In this document: positions 1 through 10,868 of the stretch, piece after piece
Numbering within the stretch: the first letter of the stretch is position 1
How the letters are laid out: each line of letters begins with the position of its first letter
Assembly (NCBI GenBank): GCA_905250025.1
Contig: CAJNOJ010000198.1
Location: forward strand, 1 to 64,000
Direction of reading: 5' to 3'
Length of the DNA stretch: 64,000 nt
Source of the DNA: Adineta ricciae
Lineage: Eukaryota; Rotifera; Eurotatoria; Adinetida; Adinetidae
Made by a program: the position numbers and the translations under genes
Notes under the pieces: generated by a model
Told to the model about the DNA's origin: nothing
Seen by the model: the letters and a program-made list of their open reading frames with translations, nothing else
Database searches by the model: none

Positions 1-1013
1 ATATATGCCAGTCAAGAATGTATCCTAATTTTCTTCTCTTCATTCTTTATTCTATTCACTAATGGAATTCGATCGTTAGTTATTCTTGCATCACCTTTGA
101 ACCAGCCGAAGAAAAATGACTACTGTATTAATACTTCTCGACTTCGATTAATCATATTCAATCGTTTCTAGGTTTTTTAACATACCAATTTGAGTTTCAC
201 AACGCGAGCCACCATAACCTTCATAACATGAACAATAAGGTTGATTGCTACGATCTTTGTTACAAGTTCCATGATTACATTGATAGTTTGAACATGGATC
301 AACTACCACAGCAGCTAAAAGTACAGAACGAACAGGAGAAAATCAATTGAGAGATAAAAAAAGAAGATATAAAACAAAAGAACCTTGACTCAAATTAGCT
401 TTTTTACTTGCACGTATAATGCTTTTGTTTGCATAGTTACCTTGATGCTGAGAAGAAGGGAAAGAGCAAGAGATAATATCATCGACAGAATATGTAATCC
501 TCCTCACACACATACATACACATACATGTATATACCGTACACAATACACAGGCTGATCTATTTATTTCTCAAGGTCTTATCACCGGCTCCGACATCATTA
601 TCCCGTTGACGACAAATGGCATACAACTCAGCATGTCTTATCAAAGCAAGGAAGAAAAGTCGAGAACTGTTTACCTGCTTGTTCGCAGCGATATCCCGTA
701 AATTGTGAAGGGCAATGGCAATAAGCTAAACTTGTTTGTGACGCAGGTTGAATACAATAGCCACCATTAAGACATTGGATTCGTTCGCAAGGTGTCCCTT
801 AGAGAAAAAAAATACATGTATATCCAATGAACTAGAAGCTTCGTTCATAAGGGAGAATATATAATAGAAAATTGATAGAAGAAAGATTGTTACACTTACA
901 ACAGCCAAGGTAACACGGCATGTTGCCGCCTGGCCGTGCATCATATTGAGATGATCGAGAAGGTGCAGCTTCGGTTATAGTGATAATCAACAATAACGAA
1001 GCAAAGAATTTCA
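1..1013 (-). CDS. Secreted EGF-repeat protein, 3' end cut off by the window edge
   Basis: The start codon at 1013 opens a signal peptide (MKFFASLLLIITITEA) followed by a short Cys-bearing stretch that ends at a GTAAGTG donor near 898. The next exon (about 797-676) encodes one EGF-like module beginning TPCERIQCLNGGYC, and a further exon (about 317-187) encodes another beginning DPCSNYQCNHGTC. Both have the six-Cys EGF pattern ending in YxGxRCE-type closures. Splice sites are in matching phase (phase 1). The last visible exon stops at a GTATG donor near 186, so the rest of the protein lies to the left of the window. The leftmost 180 bases are probably intron or a weak last exon. EGF modules bind proteins outside the cell, so this is likely a cuticle, mucus or matrix protein; the specific role is unknown. 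Confidence 0.7.
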
Positions 1014-2389
1014 TTGTATGTAATAATGAATATAACAAAAAAAGCGATGAAAAAGAAGCGTGTAACTCTTATATCAATGAATGCACGGATGGATGAATCA
1101 CATCATTATAACCGACGACTAATGTTGAATATATATATGTATGTATATATATTTTTTTTTGTACTCTTTGCTTTTCTTAGCAAGGTCGATGAGTAATGTG
1201 TAGTTGTTGAGAATAGTAACTGTATATATATATCAAGAATGAAACAATAACGATGATGATAGCAAACGATAAAAGTCAAAGATAGAGATATAGATGAAAA
1301 AGACTTGGCAGAGGAAAGTCCTTTGCCAATAATAATGCAGGCAATGCAATGGCCGGTGTCGATTGATGATGGTGAATATCGTTTTGAGCTCGTCTCTTCT
1401 CTTCTCCTCCTCCTTCTCCCACTTTTCTCTCTCCTTCTCTCTGTGCAATCGTAATAGAAACACGAGAAATAAAAAGACAGAGACGGAGACAGAAAAAAAG
1501 AGAGCAACGGTGTAAGACGCAAACAAACCGCAAAATGGCGGTGACGGTGCTGCTGGCAGAGAAAGAGAAAGAGAGAAATATCTCAAGAAAAATCAACTAT
1601 GTATGAGTAATACACATAGAAAGAAAGTTAGAAATGTAGAATGCCTAGTAACATCTTGCATTGGAACGAACAATATATATCAACAAAGCGAGAAAAGACG
1701 CTATACTAACAACATTTCTACTGTTTTCTATCTATTTATCGCTCTTTTCTCTTCCTTTATCAATAATACTAATACCGAAACCACAAGTCGTTGTCCTCAT
1801 TGTCGTTCTCTTCCTACATTTTTGTTCTTTTACTCTTCTGTATATGTTGACTATACATGTATGTATGCTCAAGCACACGTACAAAGGAACGAAGAAAGAA
1901 AAGGAGGGAGGGAGGGAGAGAGAGAGAGGAAAAAGAAGGACTAAAGCAACAGAAAAAAAACTTCTTATTAACATAAAAAAAAAACTACACATAAGAACGA
2001 TCGTGTATATATGTATGAGCGCACGTTTATGTTGTACGAATTGGGCCGTTAGTAGTATTGTTTGATGTAGAAACGACAAAAAAAAATAAAAGTAAGGGTG
2101 TGTGTAAAAAAATTTGTTACGAATATGCGCCAACAGGAACGATAAGTTTGTCAAAATGCACATTCACTACAGTTATGCTCTCTCTCTCCTTCACTACCAT
2201 CAAGCGTCGCCTCAGCTCTCTTGACATTGTCGTCGCCACCTCTCTATTGAATCAAACTTCAAGGCAATATCCACACTTGCATACATACAATCTCGAATAA
2301 AAATTTATTAACAGCAATGATCTTAGATCACCTGAGCAAATATATAGATGTTGATCGAAAGGAAAAAAAGGCGAGTACACGAAAGGCTT
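1014..2389. other. Intergenic, low complexity
   Basis: This stretch separates the start of the EGF protein from the 3' end of the laminin-G gene. It holds purine-rich and pyrimidine-rich low-complexity DNA, including GGGA/GA repeats near 1904-1930 and poly-A runs. Open frames here are rich in Ser, Phe, Leu and Arg/Lys/Glu as expected from simple repeats, and none has a recognisable domain. It probably contains the promoter of the EGF gene and the 3' UTR of the laminin-G gene. Confidence 0.6.
1904..1930. repeat. GGGA/GA microsatellite
   Basis: Tandem GGGA units run directly into GA dinucleotides. It lies in intergenic DNA, with no coding use visible. Confidence 0.8.
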
Positions 2390-5300
2390 CTAGTCATCAA
2401 TGTCTAGTTTTACATATTGATAAAACTTACATTCAGGTATGTTGGCACGATTATTCCAAGTAACACTTCGATCATAATCGATTAATCCCGGATTATGAAT
2501 CGCGTTTTGTATTAAATTTTCGTAATGATTATCAGCTGTAAGAATAATCTATTATACAATTTCAATGAAAATCTTTTCGATCAATAACCGACAAGAAATT
2601 TGTCGTTCTAGGTCTTCACTTACATCTTGAATATATCCATTAAAATTTCTTCCACATATATGAATTAAATTATCTGCAAACAGAGTAAAGTGCTCAGTAA
2701 GATTCGTGTAATGCCGTGTTTCTTCATCAAATGTCAAATCAATCTGAAGTGAAAAGAAAAAGGAAAGCAATATGAATGATGATGACAACAACGGAACTAA
2801 TATACTGTGTTCAATGTTTTCTGACACTGCAATATATGCCATTGATCATTCCGTACGCGGCCAGGAAAATCATATGTATAAATTATTCCGCCATTTTGAA
2901 TGATTAAACGTGGATAATAATCCTAAATAGTAACGAAAATTTAATTAAAAAGAAATCTCGATTTGCTTATCGATTCACTTGAAGGATAATTGATACTTGA
3001 ATCGAACCATTCTGTGTCAAATATAGAGTTGAATTGGCTGCCGTTGTAAATATTGTTAAATATATTTGTTCATATTCGCCCGGTTCGATATCAGAGAAAT
3101 ATCGTACGAGTCCTTTTTTATTAAAATCAAATGTCGAGGGTGTGCACACAACTGAACAATCGATCTGACCACAAAATTGTAAACTTTGAATCGGTTCACA
3201 AGGCGTCTGCTTATCGCAGATCGAATCTTGCTCGTAAAAACAATCATAACGATCGTATTTCACAATTCCTTCAGGTAACAATAGTTGATGATTATACGTC
3301 AGATTAGCAAAACAAGCAACAAGTAAATTACTTGTTGATGTTCCTCGTCGTGAACCGCCAACGGTTAGAACATCAAAAAATAATAACGAAGATGACGGCA
3401 GTGATATTTGACTTGCTCGTTCATCGATTTCTATGTAGATATTTTTATATGAAGTTAATTTAGATATCTGCCGGGATATGAAAAGATCATGTTGTCGTCC
3501 ATCGTTAATCGTTTGATTATCTTGGAAGAGTATCTCCGAGATGGTGTTATCATAGGAATGATATTTCCAAACTAATTGGCCACGATTTAAATAGAAAACA
3601 AATGTATAGTCATCATCAGAATGAAGCGACAAGAGAATTCCGTCGGACGAACGAGTTTTGATCGATAGTTGACAGTGATAGAATTCTTCATTGAATGGAA
3701 TTTCCACTTCAACTATATCGTGATCATCACGTACAGAAAAACTGATCTCTGACGACATATATGATATGAAATTTTTGCCTAGAACGAAACAAAAAAAATA
3801 ATCTGATATCTCTCGATCTTGACAGGTAGAAAATAAGCGTGAAAATGTCGCCAACAGACTGAGTATGAAAATGAATATCGAACATATTATGTCACAACTT
3901 TATCAAGGTTAAATCAACAATTTTCAACAATGTTCTCTTTCGCTCTTGTTTATCATAACTAACAAAATGAAGAAAGTTATTGTTCCATTTCATAAATTTC
4001 GTTCTAATTAATTTTCTCTTCTCGCTTCTTCGACAAATTTATTTGACACATCGAATACTCTCATGACTCATTGCGAAACGATTAATGAAACAAACGCATT
4101 TTTTTCAATCAACTTACGTCCACGTTTTGTTAATCGACACGTGTCTCCCAACCGGCTTGACCGATATATATGTTCCCGTTTAATTACTGATTTATCATTT
4201 AACAAGATGTCCTTGATACAACCGAGAAAATCTTCTCCGTCTAAATCGTAATACTTTTCCTTAATAAATCCATCCAGTTGTCCCATGTAAATCGTGTGAA
4301 TATAAAATAGACTAACAAATTTTCGAACGATTTGAACATTATCCAATTGAAATAATAGATGGTCTTTATGAATTAATCGAATGATTAATTCATGTTCAAT
4401 TCGATCGTCGATCGTTTGGTTCATGGAAATTTCCATGCGCTCAAGATATTGATTGATAGAGGTTATAACTAGACGTTGTTGACGAACACTTATTAAGATA
4501 AGATTTTCATAAGTTGTATCGGTTAATGAACAGATAATGCCGTCAGATTCTTGCGTATAAAATGAAAACGAAAATGAATAGAATTGTTCAGATTGGTCAA
4601 GAATAACCACAACTGGGCGATCGTATTCTTCGAATGCGATTATCTGATCAGTATAAACATCATGAAGAGACTTTAAACGAATGTTATTCGAAGAACAATG
4701 TTGACGATGGAATGGAATATGCTCAAATAGAAATAGTTGATCATTGTAAGTGACATTTTGTATACAACCAAGGAAATCATTGTGCCAACCAAAGATCAAA
4801 CTTTCGATGATTAATGGAGAAGAAAGCTCGATGGAAACTATTTTGTTGATATTTAACCATACACGAAGAGTTTGATTAAATAATTCGAATCGTATAAAAT
4901 ACAGATGTCCATCATTGATAGGATTTTGTTCGTCGGAAGAAAGAATTCTTTGTAAAGGATGGTTTCGAACAGCAAGTGTCAAGTGACCATCAATATCGAT
5001 GTTTATATCGATATCATCGGAATGTAAAAGTGTGCTGATATTGGAATAAGTTTGAAAGACAAATGCTAGACTGCGGAGAGAAGAATTGGTTGGAAGTGAT
5101 AAGCTAACCTCTTGATTATCATTCGGTAGAAAAGTAACCGTTTGAGATGAATTCGATTGAGTAGTTGTTGACAAATCTTTCGCATTTTCATCGGAATGGT
5201 TTTCTTCCCTAAGGATTAGTGATCGACCTGCATTGCTAACGACGATCTAATTCAGACAAACAATGATAATCACATACAGATGTTTATAGACTAGAAAACT

Positions 5301-6546
5301 ATTTCTTAAAAACGAAGATCTTTATTTTCAATTTGGTTCGTTTAATGCCTATTGATTATTTTTCTAGCATATATATATATATATATATATATTAGAAGAG
5401 ATTCTATCTGCCATTGCCTTGATCTATTAATTATATCATACTCAATCTTGTTTAGACATTCATCCGAGAACAGCTCCATTAGTCAATTGTCTGTTGCTGA
5501 ATTATTCAGTGTTAAACAGTGTCTGTCGTCTTGTCAACAGTATGTAGAAAGACCTTTGGCAACTAATGTACTAATTACATCGATATCTTGATTTGTCTAG
5601 TTGCTAACCTTGTTAGTTCAAACGTATGTTAGACTTACATCACCAATTTTACCAATGTAATCATTATTAGGAACAGGTGTTAGTTCACTGCCAATAAATA
5701 TATTGGGAGTTGTTTGCCATTCGTTAGTTAAGTTGAGGGTAGATTCTTCAATATTGTCAAGAATAAATCGTAGCTAAGAATAAACAAATAAATAAATAAA
5801 TAAATGAGAGTTTAGTATTCTGTTGTATGAAATGACAAACCGTATGATTCAGTCGTTGGACATACAGTCGATGCCATTGGCCATCATTAATCGGACCGGA
5901 ATCGTTTTTTGATGTCAATATCAAATCAGGTAGTTTATCTTGTGAGAAAATGATTTTCAGTTGATGATACTAAAAAGGAAATTTACATCGATCTGTGGAC
6001 TGAGAATAGTTTATACCTCGATAGTGAATACGTAATTGATGTTCTCATAAGCGAAACCAGCAAGAATCGTAATCGGTTGTGAACTTCGTTGGTTAGTTTG
6101 AATGACAAATGTAATCAATTCATCGCTCGTGTAATCTTCTTCATCGGTGATATATTTCATGTGTGAATTTGTTGCTAACGGATAGTCAATAATACTTCGA
6201 GGTATTTCATGATTGAGGTTCACTGAATCTTTCGATAAGAACTTGTCTAAATAGAAAGGAAATCGAAGTAATCAATGAATAGAATTGGACGATTATCAAC
6301 GAGAACAGACACTCCACCATCTACTTGAACTTCAGAATGAAAATACATGCGAGTTACTAGTGCAACTCTTCGCAGTAATGTACTCAGCAACTTACCAGTG
6401 ATAAACGTGTCGTTATACGACTTGAGTATAGTGGAATTCTGACTATCACGATGAGAATCTTCAGCACTCGTGTCCGATCGACACATATATTGTTGAACAT
6501 GACACAAGATTACGTGAATGAACAGAATTCGGATGATCCAACACAT
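2390..6546 (-). CDS. Secreted neurexin-like protein with five laminin-G domains
   Basis: The start codon at 6546 opens a signal peptide (IIRILFIHVILCHVQQ). A GTAAGTT donor near 6397 joins an exon starting near 6247. Laminin-G modules follow. LamG1 carries INDGQWHRLYVQR (about 6020-5640). LamG2 and LamG3 lie in one long exon (about 5190-4070) with GCIQNVTYNDQ and GCIKDILLND closing motifs. LamG4 lies at about 3770-3250 and is followed by a small Cys-rich EGF-like piece (CDKQTPCEPI to DCSVVC, about 3225-3140). LamG5 is split over about 3140-2580. The last exon reads to a TAG at 2390. A 380-bp intron (about 5250-5630) contains an AT repeat. The layout resembles neurexin/CASPR ectodomains, but no membrane segment follows the last LamG, so it is probably secreted. 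Partners are unknown. Confidence 0.8.
5369..5392. repeat. (AT)n microsatellite inside an intron
   Basis: About twelve AT units lie in the long intron between the LamG1 and LamG2 exons of the neurexin-like gene. Confidence 0.85.
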
Positions 6547-8726
6547 TTGTTTGAATCAAATGAATCTATAACCATAAATTTTTTGTGTTCAACGTGATAC
6601 GGGAATGATTTATGTGAGACAATCTAGATTAAGATAAAGAATATCGATATTTACACTTGATCTTGTTCTATACACTAGTCAATAACTATAATTAAATGTT
6701 TTAATGAATGAAAGAAAAACAGATTTTACCTTTCGATCAAATCGACACACTGTTCAACGTCGTTTCTTCTTGTCAAATGTCGTCTGATCTGTGCTTTAAA
6801 AACGAATAATGAGAACGGAAAGAGAGCATAAGACTAACCAACATGAATGACGAATACGAAAAAAGGACAAAAGAATAATTTCTCTTTCTGAACTCTGGTT
6901 GAAAAAATCAAATTATATTAACATCATCCAGGGAGGAGAATGAACGATTTAATCGTATTGATGGTCAATAACATTAAAATCGATTCATGTCTGTCTTCTA
7001 TAGAATTCAACGACATGTTCACTATGTATTCTATGCATAAGTTGAAAAAAGAAGAAGAAGAAGAAGAAAGGCACAAACATTAAGTTCTATGAAATAATTG
7101 CCGATAGGAACACAATGACATGTGTTCATCATTTTGTTCTTTGCACTGAACACAAACGAAAACAACAATTCCAATTTAATTTCTTCGTTTTACATTTCGA
7201 TGTAAAATACATCGCGTGAGTGAGAGAAAATTAAACTGTAATCTCACTTTTGTGTGTATACTTTCACACATTAGATCAATTTTACTTTCGCTCAAGAAAA
7301 GAAGCTTCGCATAGCAAGATGTTCTATGATGTAACGTTATCCTATCCTAGAAAAACATCACAAATATCTAGTCGACTGACTTGCTGAGATAAATAATCTG
7401 ATTCGTTCAAGCATATGATTTATCTAAGATGACACATTCTCGAAAGACTATGATACAATCAACAAGCATAATGAAATGTATTCATATATTGTTTTGTGTT
7501 TTCTTTGTCGAGACTAATCTTACGGTGAAAGAATGATAAATTACTTTTCAATTTCTCTTCAACTAATGTCGAATTAATTGAAAAGATCGTCTACATGAAA
7601 TGTTCAATACAACAAAGACTTTTCACTGCGTCACTCACATTACTTGTTTAAGAGGATATCTTTCCGTATTCACCCATCGAAAGCACTGCTACAAACACTG
7701 AACAAATGTAAACGATAGAATATGTAATTAGGATGTTGTGGAAAATATCTTCAGACTAGAGCACAGGAGTAAAACATTCATTATGTGGTATATTTTATTG
7801 AAAAAGTGCGCTTTTTACGCATGATTTGCGGACAAATAACTCCCGAGGTATATTCTCATTTATGAATACAACTATTTCAAATAATTTGCGTGATATCAGA
7901 CGACTTGAAGGATATATTTTTCGACTGTTCTTGCCGAAAGATATCTCGAATCGAAATACTCGGTGATAATTTTCGATTATTCACATTTATTTATTGATTT
8001 TTGTGGAATTCTTTCAATAAACAGATTCATCTTGTTTTCTTTTGGATATTCGAACCATTAGGTCATTCTCCGTATATATACACACGCATATAGATTGTCA
8101 ATGACATATAATAATCAAAGACAAAACAAGTTGTCAATCGTTTTCAGTGGCAATGATGCGTGTGTCGTCTAAGTTATCGTCAAATATGCATGTAATCGAT
8201 ATGATCAGCATTTGGAAATATCATCGATGCATCTAGAAACGTACTGAGAATCTTGTTTCGATCATTAGATCTGTATAGGCCATGAAAATGTCGACGAGTT
8301 ATTTGACACATGTTTTTCTGTTTTCCTCGATCGATTTGATTGAAAATATGAAAAATCTCGATGTACTATCAAAGTTCTTGGAATCGACAGTTATAATTTA
8401 TTATGAAAGCAATGAAAATATTCAAAATTCTGAATAAATAAACGATTTAAACGAAGAAAAACAGTAATCAGAGATCGACAATGAAAGACAATCTCTGCGA
8501 TTTGTCAAGAACATATCAATATTTATATTTCAAACTTTTGTATACAGATGAAATGAACGTTAGATAACCTTGATCTTGATTGGCCAAAGGTATACGGAAA
8601 TCGTTGAAAAAAAAAACAATCGTATTTTCATATATTAAAGATTACATTTATTAAAAATTGTTCACACTCTTCCGTCAATACAATCTTACATCATGAAACA
8701 AAATCAAAGATATAAGAAATTTCAAT
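6547..8726. other. Intergenic, 2.2 kb without a recognised gene
   Basis: AT-rich sequence with short GAA and poly-A runs (for example near 7050-7070). I see no open frame with domain-like content on either strand. It should contain the promoter of the neurexin-like gene (right of 6546) and the 3' UTR of the small prenylated protein (left of 8727; TTTATT on the plus strand near 8648 could be its poly(A) signal). Confidence 0.6.
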
Positions 8727-9035
8727 CTATAAGATAGTGCATTTCTTCTTTTTTGTTTTTGTTTTTTGAGGAATTGTCGATCTGTTGCTAATACCATTGG
8801 AGGCTACTGGTCTTGCCGGAGGAGTTCTTCTTCGATCATTCATACGATCTTGATTTGCTGCATTGTAAGCATCTAGAGAGGTTTTCGCCGCTGCAGAACG
8901 ATTTTCTTGACCGAAATTATCTAAGAATTGATCACGATACCGAGTGTCATGTTCACAGCGAAAAGCATTTTGTTGTCGACATATGGAACAACGATAATCA
9001 TCACGAACACTTGGTGAACCTGACTGCAATGCCAT
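8727..9035 (-). CDS. Small zinc-knuckle-like protein with a polybasic CaaX tail (102 aa)
   Basis: A single-exon, complete open frame runs from ATG at 9035 to TAG at 8727. Residues 16-29 hold a Cys/His cluster (C16-x2-C19-x7-C27-x-H29) that could bind one zinc ion. The middle is polar and charged (DQFLDNFGQENR, then an Arg/Pro-rich stretch). The end is striking: a Lys-rich run (KTKTKKKK) followed directly by Cys-Thr-Ile-Leu and stop. This is a canonical CaaX box with Leu at the last position, which in known proteins directs geranylgeranylation, and the preceding basic run is the membrane-targeting second signal used by Rho/Rap GTPases. No GTPase domain is present. I do not recognise the family. 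The inferred role is a small peripheral-membrane adaptor. Confidence 0.6.
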   Translation of the reverse strand: MALQSGSPSVRDDYRCSICRQQNAFRCEHDTRYRDQFLDNFGQENRSAAAKTSLDAYNAANQDRMNDRRRTPPARPVASNGISNRSTIPQKTKTKKKKCTIL

Positions 9036-10868
9036 TGGTTTTTGCCAAATGAATGTAAAAGAAAGAGATCTGAAAGCGAAAATAAACTGTCACGTACTCA
9101 GTCAAAAATTTCATGTTGATTTCTATCCAATTTTCAGCGAAATCATACATGACCTTGAGGAATTCATGATTCACTCGATGTATAGACTTTCAGCTTCAGT
9201 GGGTTAGTACAATCATATTTACGAACAAATATGAAGTCGACTTTTCAATTCTTCGGCCAATGACATATGGAAATTGAGTATTCGTACACTAAATCATTTG
9301 TTTGCATTGAATTCAGAGAAATTCAAGCATTTACTCTATTGAAATATGCTGTAGTCTGTATAATTCTGTCTTCGTCTATATAACAGCACAAAAGAGAATG
9401 AAAATCACTGTTCGTTTTGAATTTTGTAACATTTTTTCTATTTCTTCGAATGTTTGCATAGGTAACAGTAGGAAATATACATGCGTCGTGTGTTTTTTCG
9501 ATCACAACGCCGAAAAATGTTGTTTAGACAACCAAGCAATGAAAGCATAATAAAACTCAAATGCGTAATTATCTTTTTATTCTACAAAAATAATTATATA
9601 TTTCTATGAATGACCATAATGCTACAGGGAATTGATCTAGATAGAGAAAATATGTGATTTTCTTTTTTTCTTTTTGAGAAAAAAAATCACACTTCAGTGG
9701 TATAAAAGATGAAGTGTTTTGCATGACTTTGTATTACGCGAAGCCACGATGTGTAACGAAGTCATGAAACAAACTTCGATTGATTTCAAGAACATTTGCC
9801 ATTGAGTGAGTAATGAATTATGACAATTTCTTTCTCTACACATATGACACACGGAAATTACAAAGTAAAACTTGTAAATGAATTTCCCGAGACCTACGAC
9901 GCTCGTTCATGATTGTTTGATCTTTGAATAGAAAGTCGATAACTATAGGTAAACTGTTACATAATCCAATGTTAAATGTAATTAAATTCTTCCTGAGAAA
10001 AACAATGGAAACATAGAACTGTTGGCTTAGCGGTTGTGTCAGTTCCTGCATCGATTAGAACAGTATTTTAATGCCAAACAGTACAATAATTGACTAAACA
10101 TGTTTGTCTATGGAAAGATGTTGCTAAACAAACAATAGAATACATTTAAACAATCACATTAGCAAAATTTTCTTTGATATTTATTTACATAGTAGTGAAT
10201 ATACGTGCAGATGAAATTTGATGTATTCATCAATCATCAAAATAGGATAATTTGTCTTACACATTCGACTTCTAGCAGAAATCTGTCATCTGAATGATGC
10301 TTAGGATAATCGATCTCGTTTTGATTCATGTTTGTCGGAATTATCACATCAATTATTTTCATGAACCAATGAATAAATAATTCTAATGCCGATTATGAAA
10401 ATGAGTTTGTTAACACATGTGTCATAGAAGCTAATCGTGAGGTCAAAGTAGAAGAAAACTATAGCGCATTTCGTTATGTGTCAAAAGATAAAAATATATA
10501 CTTTCAGTTTATCATTGTTGAAAAAAACATGCAAAGGTAGATGAAACTAATCTTATATTTGCATAAGAAGAATGTAGAAAAAAGGGACATTTTACATTAA
10601 TAAGTACTGACTTTCCCTTGACATTTACTTTTGAAACGAAAATTTCAACTTTATTCGTATATGTTTCCATTAGCACCATCTTTTGTTTAAAAAACGAATA
10701 AAGGCATTGAACACTATTAATATGGCTGACAGATAAGCAAATGATATCACTTGCTGAGTCATATGTAACCATGTGCGTTTCCAGTGAAATGATAGATAAC
10801 CGGTAGAGAACAAAAAAAAATTCATATCGTTTTAGATATTAATTTCAACAAAATAGTCAAATATCACT
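9036..10868. other. Intergenic, 1.8 kb
   Basis: No convincing coding sequence on either strand. It holds a pair of short inverted repeats around 9653-9716 with TATAAAA in one loop. The right end is the promoter and 5' UTR of the SLC45-type gene. Confidence 0.55.

Noticed and set aside
1106-2163. Several open frames over 100 codons on both strands
   Set aside because: They translate simple purine or pyrimidine repeats (Ser/Phe/Leu or Arg/Glu/Lys-rich) and overlap one another in different frames; no domain or splice pattern.
2404-2433. GTAAGTTT donor near the end of the neurexin-like gene, implying more exons to the left
   Set aside because: Reading through gives a short in-frame end with TAG at 2390, and the only nearby acceptor would leave a 27-nt intron; the EGF exons further left have their own signal peptide.
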